Source: Stercorarius parasiticus (Eukaryota; Chordata; Aves; Charadriiformes; Stercorariidae). From it: a DNA stretch of 64,000 nucleotides. The position numbers and the translations under genes were made by a program. Numbering within the stretch: the stretch's first letter is position 1; each line of letters starts with the position of its first letter. This document shows positions 50,669 to 63,057 of the stretch, in pieces. The stretch covers positions 794,846-858,845 of the forward strand of contig VWZL01002016.1 in NCBI GenBank assembly GCA_013396915.1, given 5' to 3'. Under the pieces are notes generated by a model. The model worked only from the letters and a program-made list of their open reading frames with translations, made no database searches and was not told where the DNA came from.

Positions 50669-51459
50669 ATATGCTTGCAGGCAAGTCCATTCTTCTACAG
50701 TAGGGAAGTCACATACAAGATACTTCAGATAGTGATTATTTGAGTCTACATGCATCATAAGTACTGAAAGAACACAGGGAGAGACATTTTCTCACAGAAG
50801 AAAATCTGATGAAGAGAATTTTTAATCTACAAGGTTGTGAATGACTAAACCATATTATTTATCTTCTGAAAGAACTTCAACAAAAAAATAGCACCATCAG
50901 AAAAACAGATGTTCATGCTGCAGACAATACAAGTAGCTCCTGCTCTTTCTCACAGTGAAAATGCTCAAAGAATGTTTTTGGACAGGATGTTTCCAGCAAA
51001 GAGTCTCAAAACAGCATTTTACTTTCTCTCAATTGAATATAAACCAGAAATTAAATTGTGGCAATGAGAAAAAAAAATCATAAGGAAACTTTTTGCCCTC
51101 AGCAGCACCTTTTTACTCAGGGAGAATTTCTGCATTGGAAGAAGAGGCAAAGACAAAGCGGAGCTAGTCAAAGGATTTACTCCCAAATGTTTCTTCCTGT
51201 ATTTTCATTCAGTCTTTTCTTCACCAGATGTGTATTACCAGGGTTTCATCACTGTAAACCTGTTCCCCCTTAACTTCCATCTGATTTTGATGTCCTCGGC
51301 TTATCTTAGGACTTCCAGCACCCCCGGTCTCCCCCATCCATCCGTTCCCCCCCTTTTCATTTTTTAATCAGCCTTATTTCTGGAGGGGCAACGTGTGAGT
51401 AGCATGGCGCAGGACTCGGCAAGATCACCTTTTACTCCCAGCCTCCCAATGGCCTGGAC

Positions 51460-51750
51460 TTTGCCCAAGTAACAAGTGATAGGACGAGAGGAAATGGCCT
51501 CAAGTTGTGCCAGGGGACGTTTAGGATGGATATTAGGAAAAGTTTCTTCACCGAAAGGGTTATCAAACATTGGAACAGGCTGCCCAGGGCAGTGGTTGAG
51601 TCACCATCCCTGGAGATATTTAAAAGACGAGTAGATGTGGTGCTTAGGGACATAGTTTAGTGGTGGTTTTGGCAGTGTTAAGTTGATGGTTGGACTCAAT
51701 GATCTTAAAGGTTCCTTCCAACCTAGGCGATTCTATGATTCTATGATTCT
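51460..51750 (+). mobile_element. CR1 3' end fragment
   Basis: Starts near AAGTAACAAGTGATAGGACG and runs through GGATGGATATTAGGAAAAG, GGAACAGGCTGCCCAGGG, GAGTCACCATCCCTGGAG, GGTTGGACTCAATGATC, and ends in three tail units ATTCTATG. It is 5'-truncated just before the AACAAGTGATAGG part of ORF2. Same subtype as 24711-24903 and 62262-63057 but in the other orientation. Confidence 0.93.
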
Positions 51751-52069
51751 GCTTTGCTTTTTTTCCCCCACCTACCCAGTGCTTATGCCTCGCTAGAGCA
51801 CTGCTCCAGGCACTGACCATCTATCACCGGGCATAGGCTTCATGAACACGACCTCCGGGACCCAGCCAGATGCTCAGCCTTGGCAGGCGCTGAGGGGGCA
51901 CGCGGGTTACAGGGCAGGTCCCAGGGCACTCAGTGATGTACCAAACAAATTTCACAGTGCTGACTCCCAAATATTATGAAGATTTCCACGGAGGGTACGA
52001 ACAGGGATTTGGAACACGCTTTTCAGGAGGGCCCAGCCCAGCATGCCATGTTCAATGGCAACACTTGTC
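51751..52069. other. Spacer between CR1 and CpG islet
   Basis: About 320 bases of GC-rich, non-repetitive sequence without a recognisable exon. The CpG content rises towards 52070. Confidence 0.45.
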
Positions 52070-52480
52070 TGGCCGCAAAAGTCACCTCACGTCGCAGACC
52101 TGCAGCTGACAGCCAGAAAGCCGCACCGTGTGGGCAGCCGAGCTTAAACCCTCCCCTGCGCGTGCACAAGGCCTGCTGATTCCCAAGTCTCGAGATGTCC
52201 GGCTGGGGCCCCGACGGCTGCATCGTGGAGGGCAAAAAATAAACAGTGGAGCACCGCAGGCTGCCGCCGGGCACCCTGCATTCCCATGAGAAACTCGCCC
52301 AGTCGGGTAAATGCGTCACAGCAGCCTGCAAACCGGAGGCCTGGAGGGTTTAAAAATACTGCCTAGCCGCAGATTTCCCAGGCCATATATAGTTCACACA
52401 TCTCACGGTAGCAGGAAGGAGCTGCAAAGACAAGCAGGGACGCAGAGCAGGAAGAAAAGAACGGGGGACGCGGCTCTGCC
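52070..52480. promoter_or_regulatory. Dense CpG islet with TATA-like boxes, candidate promoter
   Basis: By eye, 26 CpG in about 400 bases. TTTAAAAATA (52349-52358) and CCATATATAG (52383-52392) are TATA-like on the plus strand. The second is also one base from an SRF CArG box. A start some 25-30 bases downstream would fall near 52380-52420. The 20-30 bases before the boxes carry GTCACAGCAGCC. This is the most promoter-like segment of the window, but no exon with a known product follows, so a non-coding transcript or an orphan island is possible. Confidence 0.45.
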
Positions 52481-52836
52481 AGAGGGCAATAAAAACAGGT
52501 TAAAAACAGCCTGGGCCGCAACAGCTCCCTCCCAGCAGGGGGGTGCGGGGGCTGCTGGTACTCCCTGCCCTTGCCGGGCCCTCTCTCCGCTGCCTGCTTT
52601 CTGCCAGGAGGAAAGGGCAGGAAGGAAGCTTTCGGTTCCCATAGGCAGAAGGAGAGAAAACGACAGCCCTGCGTGGTTTTGACACCGTGCAGGCTCACCG
52701 AGGCTTGCACAGACATCTGGCCGGCATTGCGGGACCCCCTCTCCGAGGGGTGGGCTGGGGGCTCGGGGGGAGAGCGCAGCCTGGGACGGCCTCGCTCACA
52801 ACCCCCAGCAGTGGCAGGTGTAACCCTGAGGGATGC

Positions 52837-52900
52837 GATGCCACGCTGCCCGGAGATGTGATGCCACCCTACCCAGACATGATATGATGCCATGCTGCCC
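52837..52900. repeat. Degenerate tandem repeat, about 23-26 bp unit
   Basis: GATGCCACGCTGCCC (52837), GATGCCACCCTACCC (52860) and GATGCCATGCTGCCC (52886) are three imperfect copies in a row, with spacing 23 and then 26. A short minisatellite in GC-rich DNA. Confidence 0.7.
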
Positions 52901-54834
52901 AAAGGGGAACGCAGCCTGCGCTTCAATAAGGGCTCGAAAACAAGGCTTGTCTTCCTCCCACCACCCTCTGCGTGTTCAGTGCTGACCTGGAGGCAAAGCC
53001 AAGCTGTCCAACCCTACTCTGGTAAAATAAAGAAAAAGCAAAACCCACTTGTTCTGCCCATTGCCTCTTCCCTCCTGCAGCCCAGCCTCTCCATAGCCCC
53101 TGCAAAGAGAAAGCAGCCACATGCCACACAGGGTTATCCCTCTGCGAGGATCTTCTCCATCAACATCTCCTAGCCTGGACCCTTCCAGGGAAAGCAAGGG
53201 TATGAAAGTATGTGCCACCGGGCCAGGGTGTGTGACCCTTGGCCTCCTGAAATCTCCTTGCTTGTTGGGATTTCCAGCAGCCAGGTGAGCACCACCTGAC
53301 CTGTGGCTTGCGTGGAAAGAAAGAAAGACAGGTATGTCTCCAAAGGCCACGCAATTCATCGTGGGGCCAGTTTTAATTCACTCCTTAGAATGCTGGGATT
53401 TTTTTTCTTTCATTCTTGGTCACTGGCGTCCTGCAGGCCTGGCTTCCCCAGCCGCAAACAACTTCTATCAACTCCTAGATGCCGACACGAGGCACCGAAA
53501 GGGGTCCAAGCCAAAAGTCCAGATTCCAAACATCCCTGAACTTTGGGGAAGTTCAAATCAGAGCACACATCTTTAGTGAGAAGAGGAAAGCTGTAACATG
53601 ATTCCTGCCCTGGGCAATAGAGGTAACACTCCAGTGTGGTCTGAAGGTGACTTCCAGAATATGCACTGTGGAGCAGAGCAGAGGAGGAGAGGAAAAAGCA
53701 TGAACGCATTTTTCATGCGTTAAAAAAAAAAGCTCTAGGAGGGAACTGGGTGCCTGCTATCTGTGGGAGGGTGAGGAAGGTTGCTGTCAGAGTAAAGGGG
53801 GTTAAGAGAGGTGGATGAACTCTGAATGGAACAGGGAATGACACCAAAGAGCCCTGTAGGCTGTCAGAGAGGTGTGAAAAGTCAGGAAGGAGCAGAAAGA
53901 CCAAGAAAGCCATCATTCAGGGAGATGTTCATCAGAGAACATCTAGATATCTATGAGGTCTTTAGACTGACAGCTGCATTCAGGCTCACACATGTCCCTG
54001 CCGTGCTCTCTGCCTGCCTTTCACAGGGACCCAAAATCCTCCCAATGCCTCAGCTCCAGTTCTGTTTGCAGGGGAAGGATGCCTTCGGCTGGAGGAGCAG
54101 TGCTGGGCACTGGCTGCGCCAAGTGTGGGACGGTCAGGAGCATCATCCCTCTGTGTGCTGCTGGCAGCACCCACCCCAGCGTTTCCAGCTAGATGGGGAG
54201 CCTGGGCTTTTTGCTCTGGAGCAGAAGCAGCTGCACGCTGCTCCTCCAGCTCTTCATCGGCTTGCATCTCAATTCATCACTAAGGCTTGCAAGAATTAAA
54301 GCCAGGCACTAACAGTGCCAGGCTGCACAAGCAGAGATGCCTTTTTCACTCCATGTCAGAATATAGACTCTTTGATTCCTGTTCCCAGAAAGGCTCCTTG
54401 GATGGCCCACAGAAAGGCAGCAAACAGCCTAACTGGGTTTGCCTAATGCTATATTAACGTGCTGGGTGTGCTTGGACATACTACTCTCTGCACGCCCCAG
54501 GAACAAGCTTCAGCCTGAATTTAGAGGGCACCATGCTGCAGGATTGGGGAGCCACCTCCATCAGATTACAGAGGGTTAAGGTTTAAGGTCAGAGCTGTGC
54601 ACCAATTAAGGTGATGGTGGTTCAGGCCATGCTTGCAGGAAGGTGGGATGACGACCCCAAGCGTGACAATGCGTGTGGTGTGCATGCAAGGGTAACCGTG
54701 TGTGCGCCATGCCCCTCTCATGGGCCAGAGGAACGAACTCCTGGAGATATCTAACCTCCCTTTGGCCACCCGCCAGTGGCTGGTTAGATGGCTTTCCTGC
54801 CATGCCACGACACCGGTGACAGAGAGTAAAAGAT

Positions 54835-55010
54835 AGCTTCCTGGCTCTCACTTCCTCAGTTAACGAATACCACCACTAATTAACTGACAGTAACATGGAG
54901 CTATTCTTGGCCCTAGGTGGATCTTGCTGAGGTCATACCGGTTGCGGGTAATGTAATTTATTACCCTGTGAGGCACTTTGGGATACAGTGTGAGAAGACC
55001 ACTCGGAAAG
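54835..55010 (+). mobile_element. Possible ancient amniote SINE tail
   Basis: CTCTCACTTCCTCAGTT followed about 110 bases later by CCTGTGAGGCACTTTGGGAT and CACTCGGAAAGTGCC resembles the 3' half of old tRNA-derived SINEs of amniotes. Those carry a tgcctcagtttcc block and then a gcactttgagatcc..aaggcgcta block. The middle does not align by eye, so the call is tentative. Confidence 0.28.
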
Positions 55011-58000
55011 TGCCAAAGCAATAATCCAAGTCAGGATTTTCCCTGGTAAGGTAATATGTTCCATACTTGCTGTGCCTCTGAGAAATTAAGCATCGAAGTT
55101 GCACTGGCTCCGGTGCAATGCTGTAAAGATTTCCAAATACATCGGTGGAAACAGAGGACTACTGTGCTCAAGAGGTGGGTCCCTCTTTGGAGCAAAAGCA
55201 CTGCAAGGCATTTATTTTTTTCTTAAAGCAACTCTGAGGACCAAAAAAATCCCACCCTGTGGAAAGGCACTCGGCTGCCAAAGAGAAGTATGGTGCTTCG
55301 GGCAGGCGGGCAGCTCTCCCGGTACAGCAGTGGGGTCACGCCATCCGGCCCGCGTTAGGGCTGGAGCTGTACTCTAGGTGAACTCTACCAAATTAGCTGT
55401 ACATGCTGCTGCATTCCCGCCTTTCTCGGAGGATCAAAGTGGCTGGACCCAGTCCCAGCTTTCTGCAGATAAGCAGGTCACAGGACTAGTTAGCACCTCT
55501 TTGCTGCTTGTAATACACCGTGTTACAGATTCCTCTGGATTTCCTAGTTTGTTCCTATATACGCTGGATACTGGTGGTCACATTTTTTCCCTTTAGTCCT
55601 CTGAGCTAATCCAGTGAGCTGGGATACTTCTACAGACTTTCTGGCAGCGTTACATCTGATTATACACTACTGCCACTGTCCTTGCCCAACCGCTCTTTGT
55701 GGTTCCCTTGTTTTATATAAAAACCTCATTCTGTCCTTCCAAAGTCTTCTCCCACCAGCCCAGCAGCACGGGGGCAGGTGCAGCAGCAGCTCAGCAGCCT
55801 GGCTTGGATTAAACCCTTTCGGGATGGTGGAGGGAGAAAGACAAGGCTATCTGGTTTGGTAAGCCATGAGGCATCCCTAACGCCTAAGCAAAATGCATGT
55901 GAAGAATAGGGGGGAGGGGGAAGATAGGAATAATTGGAAATCCATTTCACTTGTATAAAAGTGTTAATTAGTTGTTTATCTACAGGCACACTGTGGGCTT
56001 CACAAAGGCACACACAAGTTACAGCAATTAATTACTGGGATCTGGGAGACTGTCTCTGTAATTAAAATTTGTGATCAAGCAGCAGCAATGGGTGATGCAA
56101 AAGCAAACAGCAGAACATGTACAAATATATTCCTCTTTAAAAAGATAACATGGTTTTGTGTCATAGGACTGGGTGATAAATTGACTGTAATTTTAACCAT
56201 TGCTGTTGTTTAAGCAACAGATACATTTCTAGTATGCAAGTGATAGCTTTAGAGTGTCCATATTTTTACCTACGCAGTTAATCTGTCAGTAGAAGCAGAC
56301 ACATGTTGAAACTATGCAAGAATTTATGTCAAATCCAACAAATAGTTTTGGATGAAAAAAGAGAGATAGAATTGAGAAAAAAAATGTTTTCAGAAAGATT
56401 TATTTAATTTTTGAATGATAGCTCATGACCTAATAATCTTATTTGAGTTAAAAAATAAAAAGAAATCCCCAAGTCCAAAGTACTCTGTTGATTTGAAGAT
56501 AAATATTTTTTCCAGTTCTCACACCCAGCTATAGCGGCACATGCTCCCAGTGTCCTTCCTCCCCAGAACATAAAAAGCTTTTAAGGGCTGAATGAGAGAG
56601 AAATTTTAACAGAGGCATCTTATCAGCAAAGCAAAAGACATGACAATGCTGTGGATAAAGCATTTAAATGTTTTATTTCATTTGTGAAAAGTACATTGAG
56701 TATAATAATAGAATAGCACTGAATTAAATTTGCACAACTCCAGTGGGACGGGAAGCATCCTGAAAATTTTGGCTTGGGATCCTTCTTTACAACATTTTTT
56801 AAAAAATATCTGATAACTGGAGCAGTGAAGACCATTCCCAAAATAAAATTGACCTTCATAATTATTTTCACACAGGCTATTTTTGGAAAGGCTGATTGAT
56901 TGAAAATGATTTCCAATTAGTGTATTTTAAAAGTGACACATTCGTCTTTTCTTGTTGTGAACTGTTCAATTCACAAAGATCTTTATCATTAAAAATTAAT
57001 CATAACCTCTTTTCCGAAATATATTTGTCCAGGGGATTGTTTCAGACAAGCCGTGAGTATTGTCCTGCCTGTATCTGAGCTGTGTTCATCACAGTGACGG
57101 TGGCATTTTCTGTGCTCTGCTGGGTGGCTGAAAAACACCTGCAAAGTTTTGAAGGCACCCTTCCAAGTGTTCGTTGAAACTCCCATTTCCATGTTTTGCA
57201 AGCCACGAAAGATCTACTTTTTTTAAGGAATATTGCAGCCAAGAAGCCAACAGAAAGGTTTGATGCAATGTTTCCATGCAGAAAACAGAAAAAAAATGAG
57301 CAGAATAAAGTTCAAACCGACGCCAACAAACTGTATTTAGCGGAGTACAGCCTGTTTCTCACAGCTGCGTTCAGAGGTGAAGAAAACGTTTCCCTGGGTC
57401 TAAGGACTCCCTGAAGGGGAATGGGCTTCCAGCAGGGAGGATGCCCAGCGCCGCTGTGCAGGAGCTTCACAGCCATGAAATACGGGATCCTACGGCAGCC
57501 TCTCACTGCAAAAGGTCTTCCCTTTTTCACATGTGGCAAGTCACAAATTCAAAGCAAAAAGTCGCATGAAATGGAGCTGTAACTTTATATCGAAACGTGT
57601 AATTCCATTATAAACTGCGTATCTTGGCCATCGGCCACAAGAGAAGAAATGTCCGATTAATCTGTGTTAAAAAAAAGACAGTTCATATTTCAAAAATGAA
57701 AAGTTAAAATCCAATACTAGCCCTTAATTACCACACGATGACCACAAAAAAAACCCACAAAAAACCCCAAATTCAATTATCTGAAATATTATTTCTTGAT
57801 AGTACTTTAGCCTTCTAGTTTGGACACTAAAACTTTCCTCATGCAGAAATGGCAAAGGGTGAGAGCAACATTTTTTCCTCTGGCGACAAAGTCAGTTTTG
57901 CAGCTTCTCTTAAGCAGAATGCATTTTCCTTTCAGAATAGTATTTACCTAAAACACTTACCTTATAACATATCTGCTAGGACCTAAGTTATGAGGGAATA

Positions 58001-58018
58001 GGAAATTGCAAAAAAATC

Positions 58019-58104
58019 GGTGGAAAAAATGAAAAAAAAAAAAGGAAAAAAGTGAAAGGGAAAGAAATTGAAGAAAAAAGAAAATTGAAACTGGAGGAAA
58101 AAAG
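58019..58104. repeat. A-rich purine tract
   Basis: Nearly all A and G over about 85 bases (GGAAAAAATGAAAAAAAA, AAAGGGAAAGAAATTGAAG). Simple low-complexity DNA. Confidence 0.75.
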
Positions 58105-58293
58105 CACGTAAATCTTAGATCACAGAAAATCATCTTTGTGAGAAAGTAAGGATTTTTCTTTCACTTTTCTGCACATGCTTATTATTTTTTTCCTTTTTAT
58201 ACCAGAATGTTCACATGAAAAAGTAAAATAACCGCAATGAATTACCCCCGTGTAAGAAAGAAAAATCCAAAATACTTGTGAAATCAAGGATTT

Positions 58294-58335
58294 GGGGGGG
58301 GGGGGGGGGGGGGGGGGTATTANNGGGGGGGGCGG
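58294..58335. repeat. Long G-run with ambiguous bases
   Basis: 24 consecutive G (58294-58317), then TATTA, two N (58323-58324), eight G and CGG. Such a run can form G-quadruplexes, but the N and the perfect homopolymer also suggest a gap-closing or basecalling artefact. The true length is uncertain. Confidence 0.85.
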
Positions 58336-59712
58336 AATTTACAGTTTCCTCTTAGAATTACTTTTAAAAAAATAAAACGCTTACCATTAGTAGAGTCACG
58401 ATCCACACCAGGGAAGGTACAAAACTTCAAGCCATGAACTGAGGCTGAAGAAAAAGTCATTACTAAATTAGCAGAGCCGAACTTCAGTCAGCCAAGCAGA
58501 AGACTCCCCTTTCTACCAGTTAATTTAGACAGCCAGTCCTCTCCAGCTCGACAGCCATCTGCACCCCTTTAAGTTGTCATATTTGGTTTGATTGAAATGT
58601 TCACATAGTAAAAAAAAAAATATATATCCAGAACTTTGAGACAGCAGGAATCTTACTGACAAGCTTTGTAAAAATCAAACCTATTAACCAAAAAGAAGCA
58701 GCTAGACAAAGAAGCCAATATACAGACATTTTATTGGGATGGGTTTTATTGTGAATTATGAATTGCGCAGTGACTAGTTTACAAAGGTTGGCCAACTATG
58801 CTATCCAAGACAATTACAAATCTTACCCCAACAATTTGATAATGTGACTTTTCTATAATGTGACTTTTTCATAGCATTATTTGGAATGACCCTCCAAATA
58901 GCCAAAAACCAGTGAATACCTTTCACGTTGAATCATCATTCAAGCATTGCTGTCATCTTCCTAATGTCACCGCACCGACCTGACAGTGCCCTGCAATGGA
59001 ACGTTTTTTGCACAGCAGTTTATCAGGCTGCCTTGCACTGGGATATTGCAACCACCAGCAGTCTTGAAATGCTTTCTTGAGTCTCTGTATGCGTGCTGTG
59101 CCACTTCCACATCCGGAGCTCTCTCTGACAGGGATCTTGCTGCTCCGCTTATGAAAACATTCAGCAATTTTACCCTTAGCAAAAAAAAATAAAAACCAGA
59201 ATACGTATTCTCACAGAGGAGAAACACAACTGCACCTGCATTTTGCCTCACCTAAAGAACCTTAGTTTAAAAGGCCGGTAAGTTAAAATCAGTATTTTTC
59301 TGCACAGCAGAAATTCAGGTTGATACTGCTGTATTAGATTTCCCATATGAAAAATACAGGATATGAAAAGCAGTGGCACCTCAGAAGACAATTCGTAATA
59401 CCGAAAAATCCCTGGGAATTTCAATGGTACATGGCTGCTGGTCTTAGCTTTAAAAAATTGTGAGGATTTATGATCCACTTGCAAAGAAACAGTAAAATTG
59501 TGGGTGTAAAGAAGCACTTCATAAAATCCTTGCATAAATTTTTACATGTAACTGAAGAATGTGCAGTCAGCAAAGCAAAAGCTGGAAACGTTAACGTCTT
59601 TTTAGTTCTCATTCTAGTATGTCCTTCTTTTTTTTTTCACTTAAATAGCTGCATATGGGAAGTTCTTCTCTTTTTAAAAATGGCACAAAGGGATGATATT
59701 TTGTCACTAAAG

Positions 59713-59869
59713 ATGCCCAGAGAGGTTGTGGAGTCTCCATCCTTGGGAACAGTCAAAACCCGTATGGACGTGGTCCTGGGCAACCTGCCCTTGGTGGCCC
59801 TGCTTTTGGCAGGGGTGTTGGAGCAGATGAGCTCCAGAGGTCCCTTCCAATCTGTGGTTCCATGATCTT
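59713..59869 (+). mobile_element. CR1 3' end fragment, older subtype
   Basis: Shows ATGCCCAGAGAGGTTGTGGA, GTCTCCATCCTTGGGAACAG, GTCCTGGGCAACCTGCCC, CTCCAGAGGTCCCTTCCAAT and an end at CTGTGGTTCCATGATC, a decayed ATTCTGTGATTC tail. The frame reads [11 protein letters not shown], the last coding block of CR1 ORF2. It differs in wording from the copies at 24711 and 36799, so it is a third subtype. Confidence 0.88.
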
Positions 59870-62261
59870 CACTAAGAAGAACGATGTGTAATGTTGCAAG
59901 AACATGTCTGCTAATCACTTACTGCTGAATATTGTGTATGTGCTGTACAATAAAAAGGAAGTGAAGTATTTTTAACAAGGAAAAAAACAGATAACTGTCA
60001 TAGTTTAAATAAGATTCAATTATACAATTCTGATTTCCTAGAAAGTGTCTTTCAGCTGAAGGCCCTAGTGCATTTTAAGTGCTGTAAGATTAAAAAAAAA
60101 ATTTCCCTTGCCTGACTTCTCTAAGTTTTTATTTGATGATGAACAGACAAAACAAAGGGAGATAGCTTACCGTTCTAAATATTGCATTTCATGGATAGTT
60201 CATCATGGCATACATGATGATTTTACATGATTTTAAATGTAACATGCAACAAAACTGCCATTGCCTACCCCTACCCTGCACTGTGTTTTTTAAGAGAAAG
60301 AAGAACTCCACAACACAAAGTGTAAACTTGTATTTAGAAAGTCTCTGTCTGAACTATCAGTGTGGCCTTTTCTTTTCCCAGTCAGAGTCTTCTTGGCCGG
60401 ATGATCTGTATCACATAAGATCACAAATCGCAGTGTTTGTTTTTCAGACCATGCTATTTTCTATGCTGTCTCAGGAAAGCTCACCTACAGTTGGCTCCCC
60501 TTGTCCCATTTTATTCTTTGTACTGGCGGATGGCCTAAACCAGGGAGAAGTGGTTGGACTTTGAATGCATGGTCATTTTTCATAAATTTCCTGTGCATTG
60601 TATATACTCCATCCCTCCTTTTCTCCCCTACCCAACCTCTAGCCAGGATGAACTCTCCACCAGCCCCAAAGTGGCTCCCCTGAGGTTGAATGCAACTGCA
60701 ACCACTTGCCTTCACATCAGTGGTTGAGCAAGAGTGCAGTCATTCCTGCTTGTTAAACTGTGCCTAAAGGAAAAGGATTTGCTGATACAAATTCGAGCTG
60801 TAAAAAAAGTTACTTCTGGGTTAAGAAATGTTGGGTAGTTGTAAACAAAAGATTATCTTGCTCTACCTCTTGGAGGCTGTAATATTTTTTCTCAGCTCCC
60901 CCTCCATAGTGCCCCATAGTTTGTAACAGCATTTGGCAAAAGCTTATCTTCCACAGTCCAAATGTGGAAGGGTTTTGCTTATCTATCATGTTCATTATTA
61001 TGTGATTAGACAGTAGCCACCACACGCTGTAACTATGATGTGAAATGAGGAATGTGTGAAGATTTACTGCTTACTGTCTAAATGCAGCTTGGAAATACAC
61101 ATCTACAGGAACAAACTTGCTTTTAGACTTAAAAAGTATAGCGTACATATTGCTTCAGAATGCTGAGGAAAATCCACATAGCAGGAAATCCCCACGTTGA
61201 CACACTCAGGTTGGTGCCACAGTTCTGACCTAATCAGGAAAGGAAATGGCTTACAAGTAAGACCTACAAGCTGAGGTCAGCAGCCTCCGTGAAGTAGCAG
61301 TCAGGGGTGTTCGAGGCTTGGGCTCGACTCCCATGGTGGCATTCAGTCATGTCCATAGCACCTTCTTATCCTCCCAGCTTGTTAGAAGTAATAGACAGAC
61401 ATCAAATTAAGAAGAAAAAGGTTACAGTGGAAGTAAAGAAAGGCTGGTTTCTTCCTTCCCACTAAACGGTTGATGACAAGACTTTATTCCCTCACGAGTT
61501 TCCACAGCTCCTCCAACACTGTTCTTCTTGGACAAAAGATCATTCATTTTTGTAGGTCTCTCGTGCTTTGCCTTCTGTAACTATTCCACAATGGAAAACG
61601 CTGTCACCTTCTGATGACTGCCACACACTGCCAGGAAGGCTTGTGGGGCAAAAGACAAAAGCTGCAGGTGGGCAGCATTTCATGCATGGCCAGTCTGGGG
61701 AAAGTGGGAGAGTGATAAGAAGGAGACACCTCGGACAAGTGGTGGGGTCCATGTATTCCCTCCAGCCATATTTGGGCTGTAGAGAGGAAAGCCACCTTCA
61801 CACCTCAACCTCACCACAGGGTGCTCCCACATGTTGCCCAGGCCAGGTGGCCAGGGCATCAGGCCCCTGGGGACTACTGCTGTGCCCCGTGGCAAGCCAT
61901 TGCTGTGCCCTGTGGGAACGCTAGTGCCTGCTTAGGGCAGGGAAGGGTGCCAGAACCTCAGAGAAACCATACGGAGACAGTCACACAGAACTGAGAGAGG
62001 AAGCTAGTCTTGCGTGGCTTCCCCCATGGTCCATGTCCTCCCCAGGCTGGTTCAGAGGTAGAAACTGATTTAAGGAGTGGTATCAGGGAATGTGAAAACC
62101 CTCCCATTTTCAGCTGTCAAAGCTCATTAGGATTTTACCTACATGTCTCCTCTCAACAATGGCATCTCGGCAGCATAGTGCCCCTGCATCAAGACTCAGT
62201 ATCAGCTGCTGAGCGCAGGGTTCCCTCTGGGCCACCCAAACCCCTCACAGCTACATCAAAG
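59870..62261. other. Gene-free interval
   Basis: AT-rich to about 61250 and moderately GC-rich afterwards. Frames of about 118-119 codons (60205-60564 and 61568-61924) show no known domain. No repeat or RNA gene recognised. Confidence 0.5.
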
Positions 62262-63057
62262 GAATCATAGAATTGTTTATGTTGGAAAAGACCTTTAAGA
62301 TCATTCAGTCCAGCCATAAACCTAACACTAAACCATGTCCCTAAGTGCCACATTTACACGCCTTTTAAATACCTCCAGGGATGGTGACTCAACTACCTCC
62401 CTGGGCAGCCTGTTCCAATGCTTGATAACCCTTTCAGTGAAGAAATTTTTCCTATTATCCATCCTAAACCTCCCCTAGTCCAACTTGACGTCATCTCCTC
62501 TCGTCCTATCACTTGTTACTTGGGAGAAGACACCAACCCCCACCTTGCTACAATCTCCTTTCAGGTAGTTGTAGAGAGCAATAAGGTCTCCCCTCAGCCT
62601 CCTTTTCTCCAGGCTGAATAACCCCAGCTCCCTCAGCCAGTCCTCATAGGACTCTAGACCCTCACCAGCTTTGTTGCCCTTCTCGGGACACACTCCAGCA
62701 CCTCAGTGTCTTTCTTGTAGTGAGGAGCCGAAAACTGAACACAGTATTCAAGGTGGGGCCTCACCAGTGCCAAGTACAGGGGGTCAGTCACTCCCCTAGT
62801 CCTGCTGGCCACACTATTTCTGACACAAGCCAGGATGCTGTTGGCCTTCTTGGCCACCTGGGCACACTGCTGGCTCATATCAGCCAGCTTGACCAACCCC
62901 CCCAGGTCCTTTTCTTCCAGGTAGCTCTCCAGCCACTCTTCCCCAAGCCTGTAGCACTGCATGGGGTTGTTGTGACCCAAGTGCAGGACCCAGCACTTGG
63001 CCTTGTTGAACCTCATACCATTGGCCTCGGCCCATTGATCCAGCCTGTCCAGATCCC
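62262..63057 (-). mobile_element. Long CR1 3' fragment with ORF2 remains
   Basis: The most complete CR1 copy here, about 800 bases. Its 3' end is at 62262 (AATCATAGAATTGTTTATG), with GGAAAAGACCTTTAAGATCA, CTCCAGGGATGGTGACTC and CAGCCTGTTCCAATGCTTG. It then runs into ORF2 (CCTCAGCCTCCTTTTCTCC, GGCCTCACCAGTGCCAAGTA, GATCCAGCCTGTCCAGATCC). It stops near 63057. Same subtype as 24711-24903 and 51460-51750. Only a single tail unit remains, and the coding part is broken, so it cannot be active. Confidence 0.95.
62475..63016 (-). pseudogene. Broken CR1 ORF2 (reverse transcriptase C-terminal part)
   Basis: ORF2 of CR1 encodes an endonuclease and reverse transcriptase for copying the element's RNA into the genome. 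Only the region after the catalytic core is present. A 120-codon minus-strand frame from 63016 to 62654 reads [16 protein letters not shown] and [12 protein letters not shown], blocks typical of the end of CR1 polymerase. The reading then continues in another frame from 62693 to 62475 ([17 protein letters not shown]), so there is a frameshift near 62654-62693. The endonuclease and the catalytic YxDD motif are absent. The methionine at 63016 is not a real start. Confidence 0.85.

Larger units (their letters stand above)
48611..51459. other. Gene-free interval
   Basis: No exon recognised. 49296-49760 contains an ATF/CREB-like TGACGTAA (49496-49503) and a TATAAAT (49465-49471) in non-repetitive sequence. 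49761-51000 is strongly AT-rich. Local repeats at 50519-50554 and 50649-50668 are listed separately. Confidence 0.5.
52481..59712. other. Gene-free interval
   Basis: GC-rich to about 54300, AT-rich after 55900. Frames such as 52363-52926 (187 codons, minus) and 53826-54299 (157 codons, plus) lie in GC-rich DNA and match nothing I recognise. 57030-57420 and 58980-59180 are non-repetitive sequences that could be conserved elements, without proof. Simple repeats and a possible SINE are listed separately. Confidence 0.5.

Noticed and set aside
52363..52926. 187-codon minus-strand frame beside the CpG islet
   Set aside because: Rich in P, G, R and S as expected of GC-rich DNA, overlapped by several other frames, and no known protein is recognised.
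61300..61350. GTTCGAGG and GGCTCGACTCCC, resembling a tRNA B box
   Set aside because: No matching A box, anticodon arm or acceptor stem could be folded around it.
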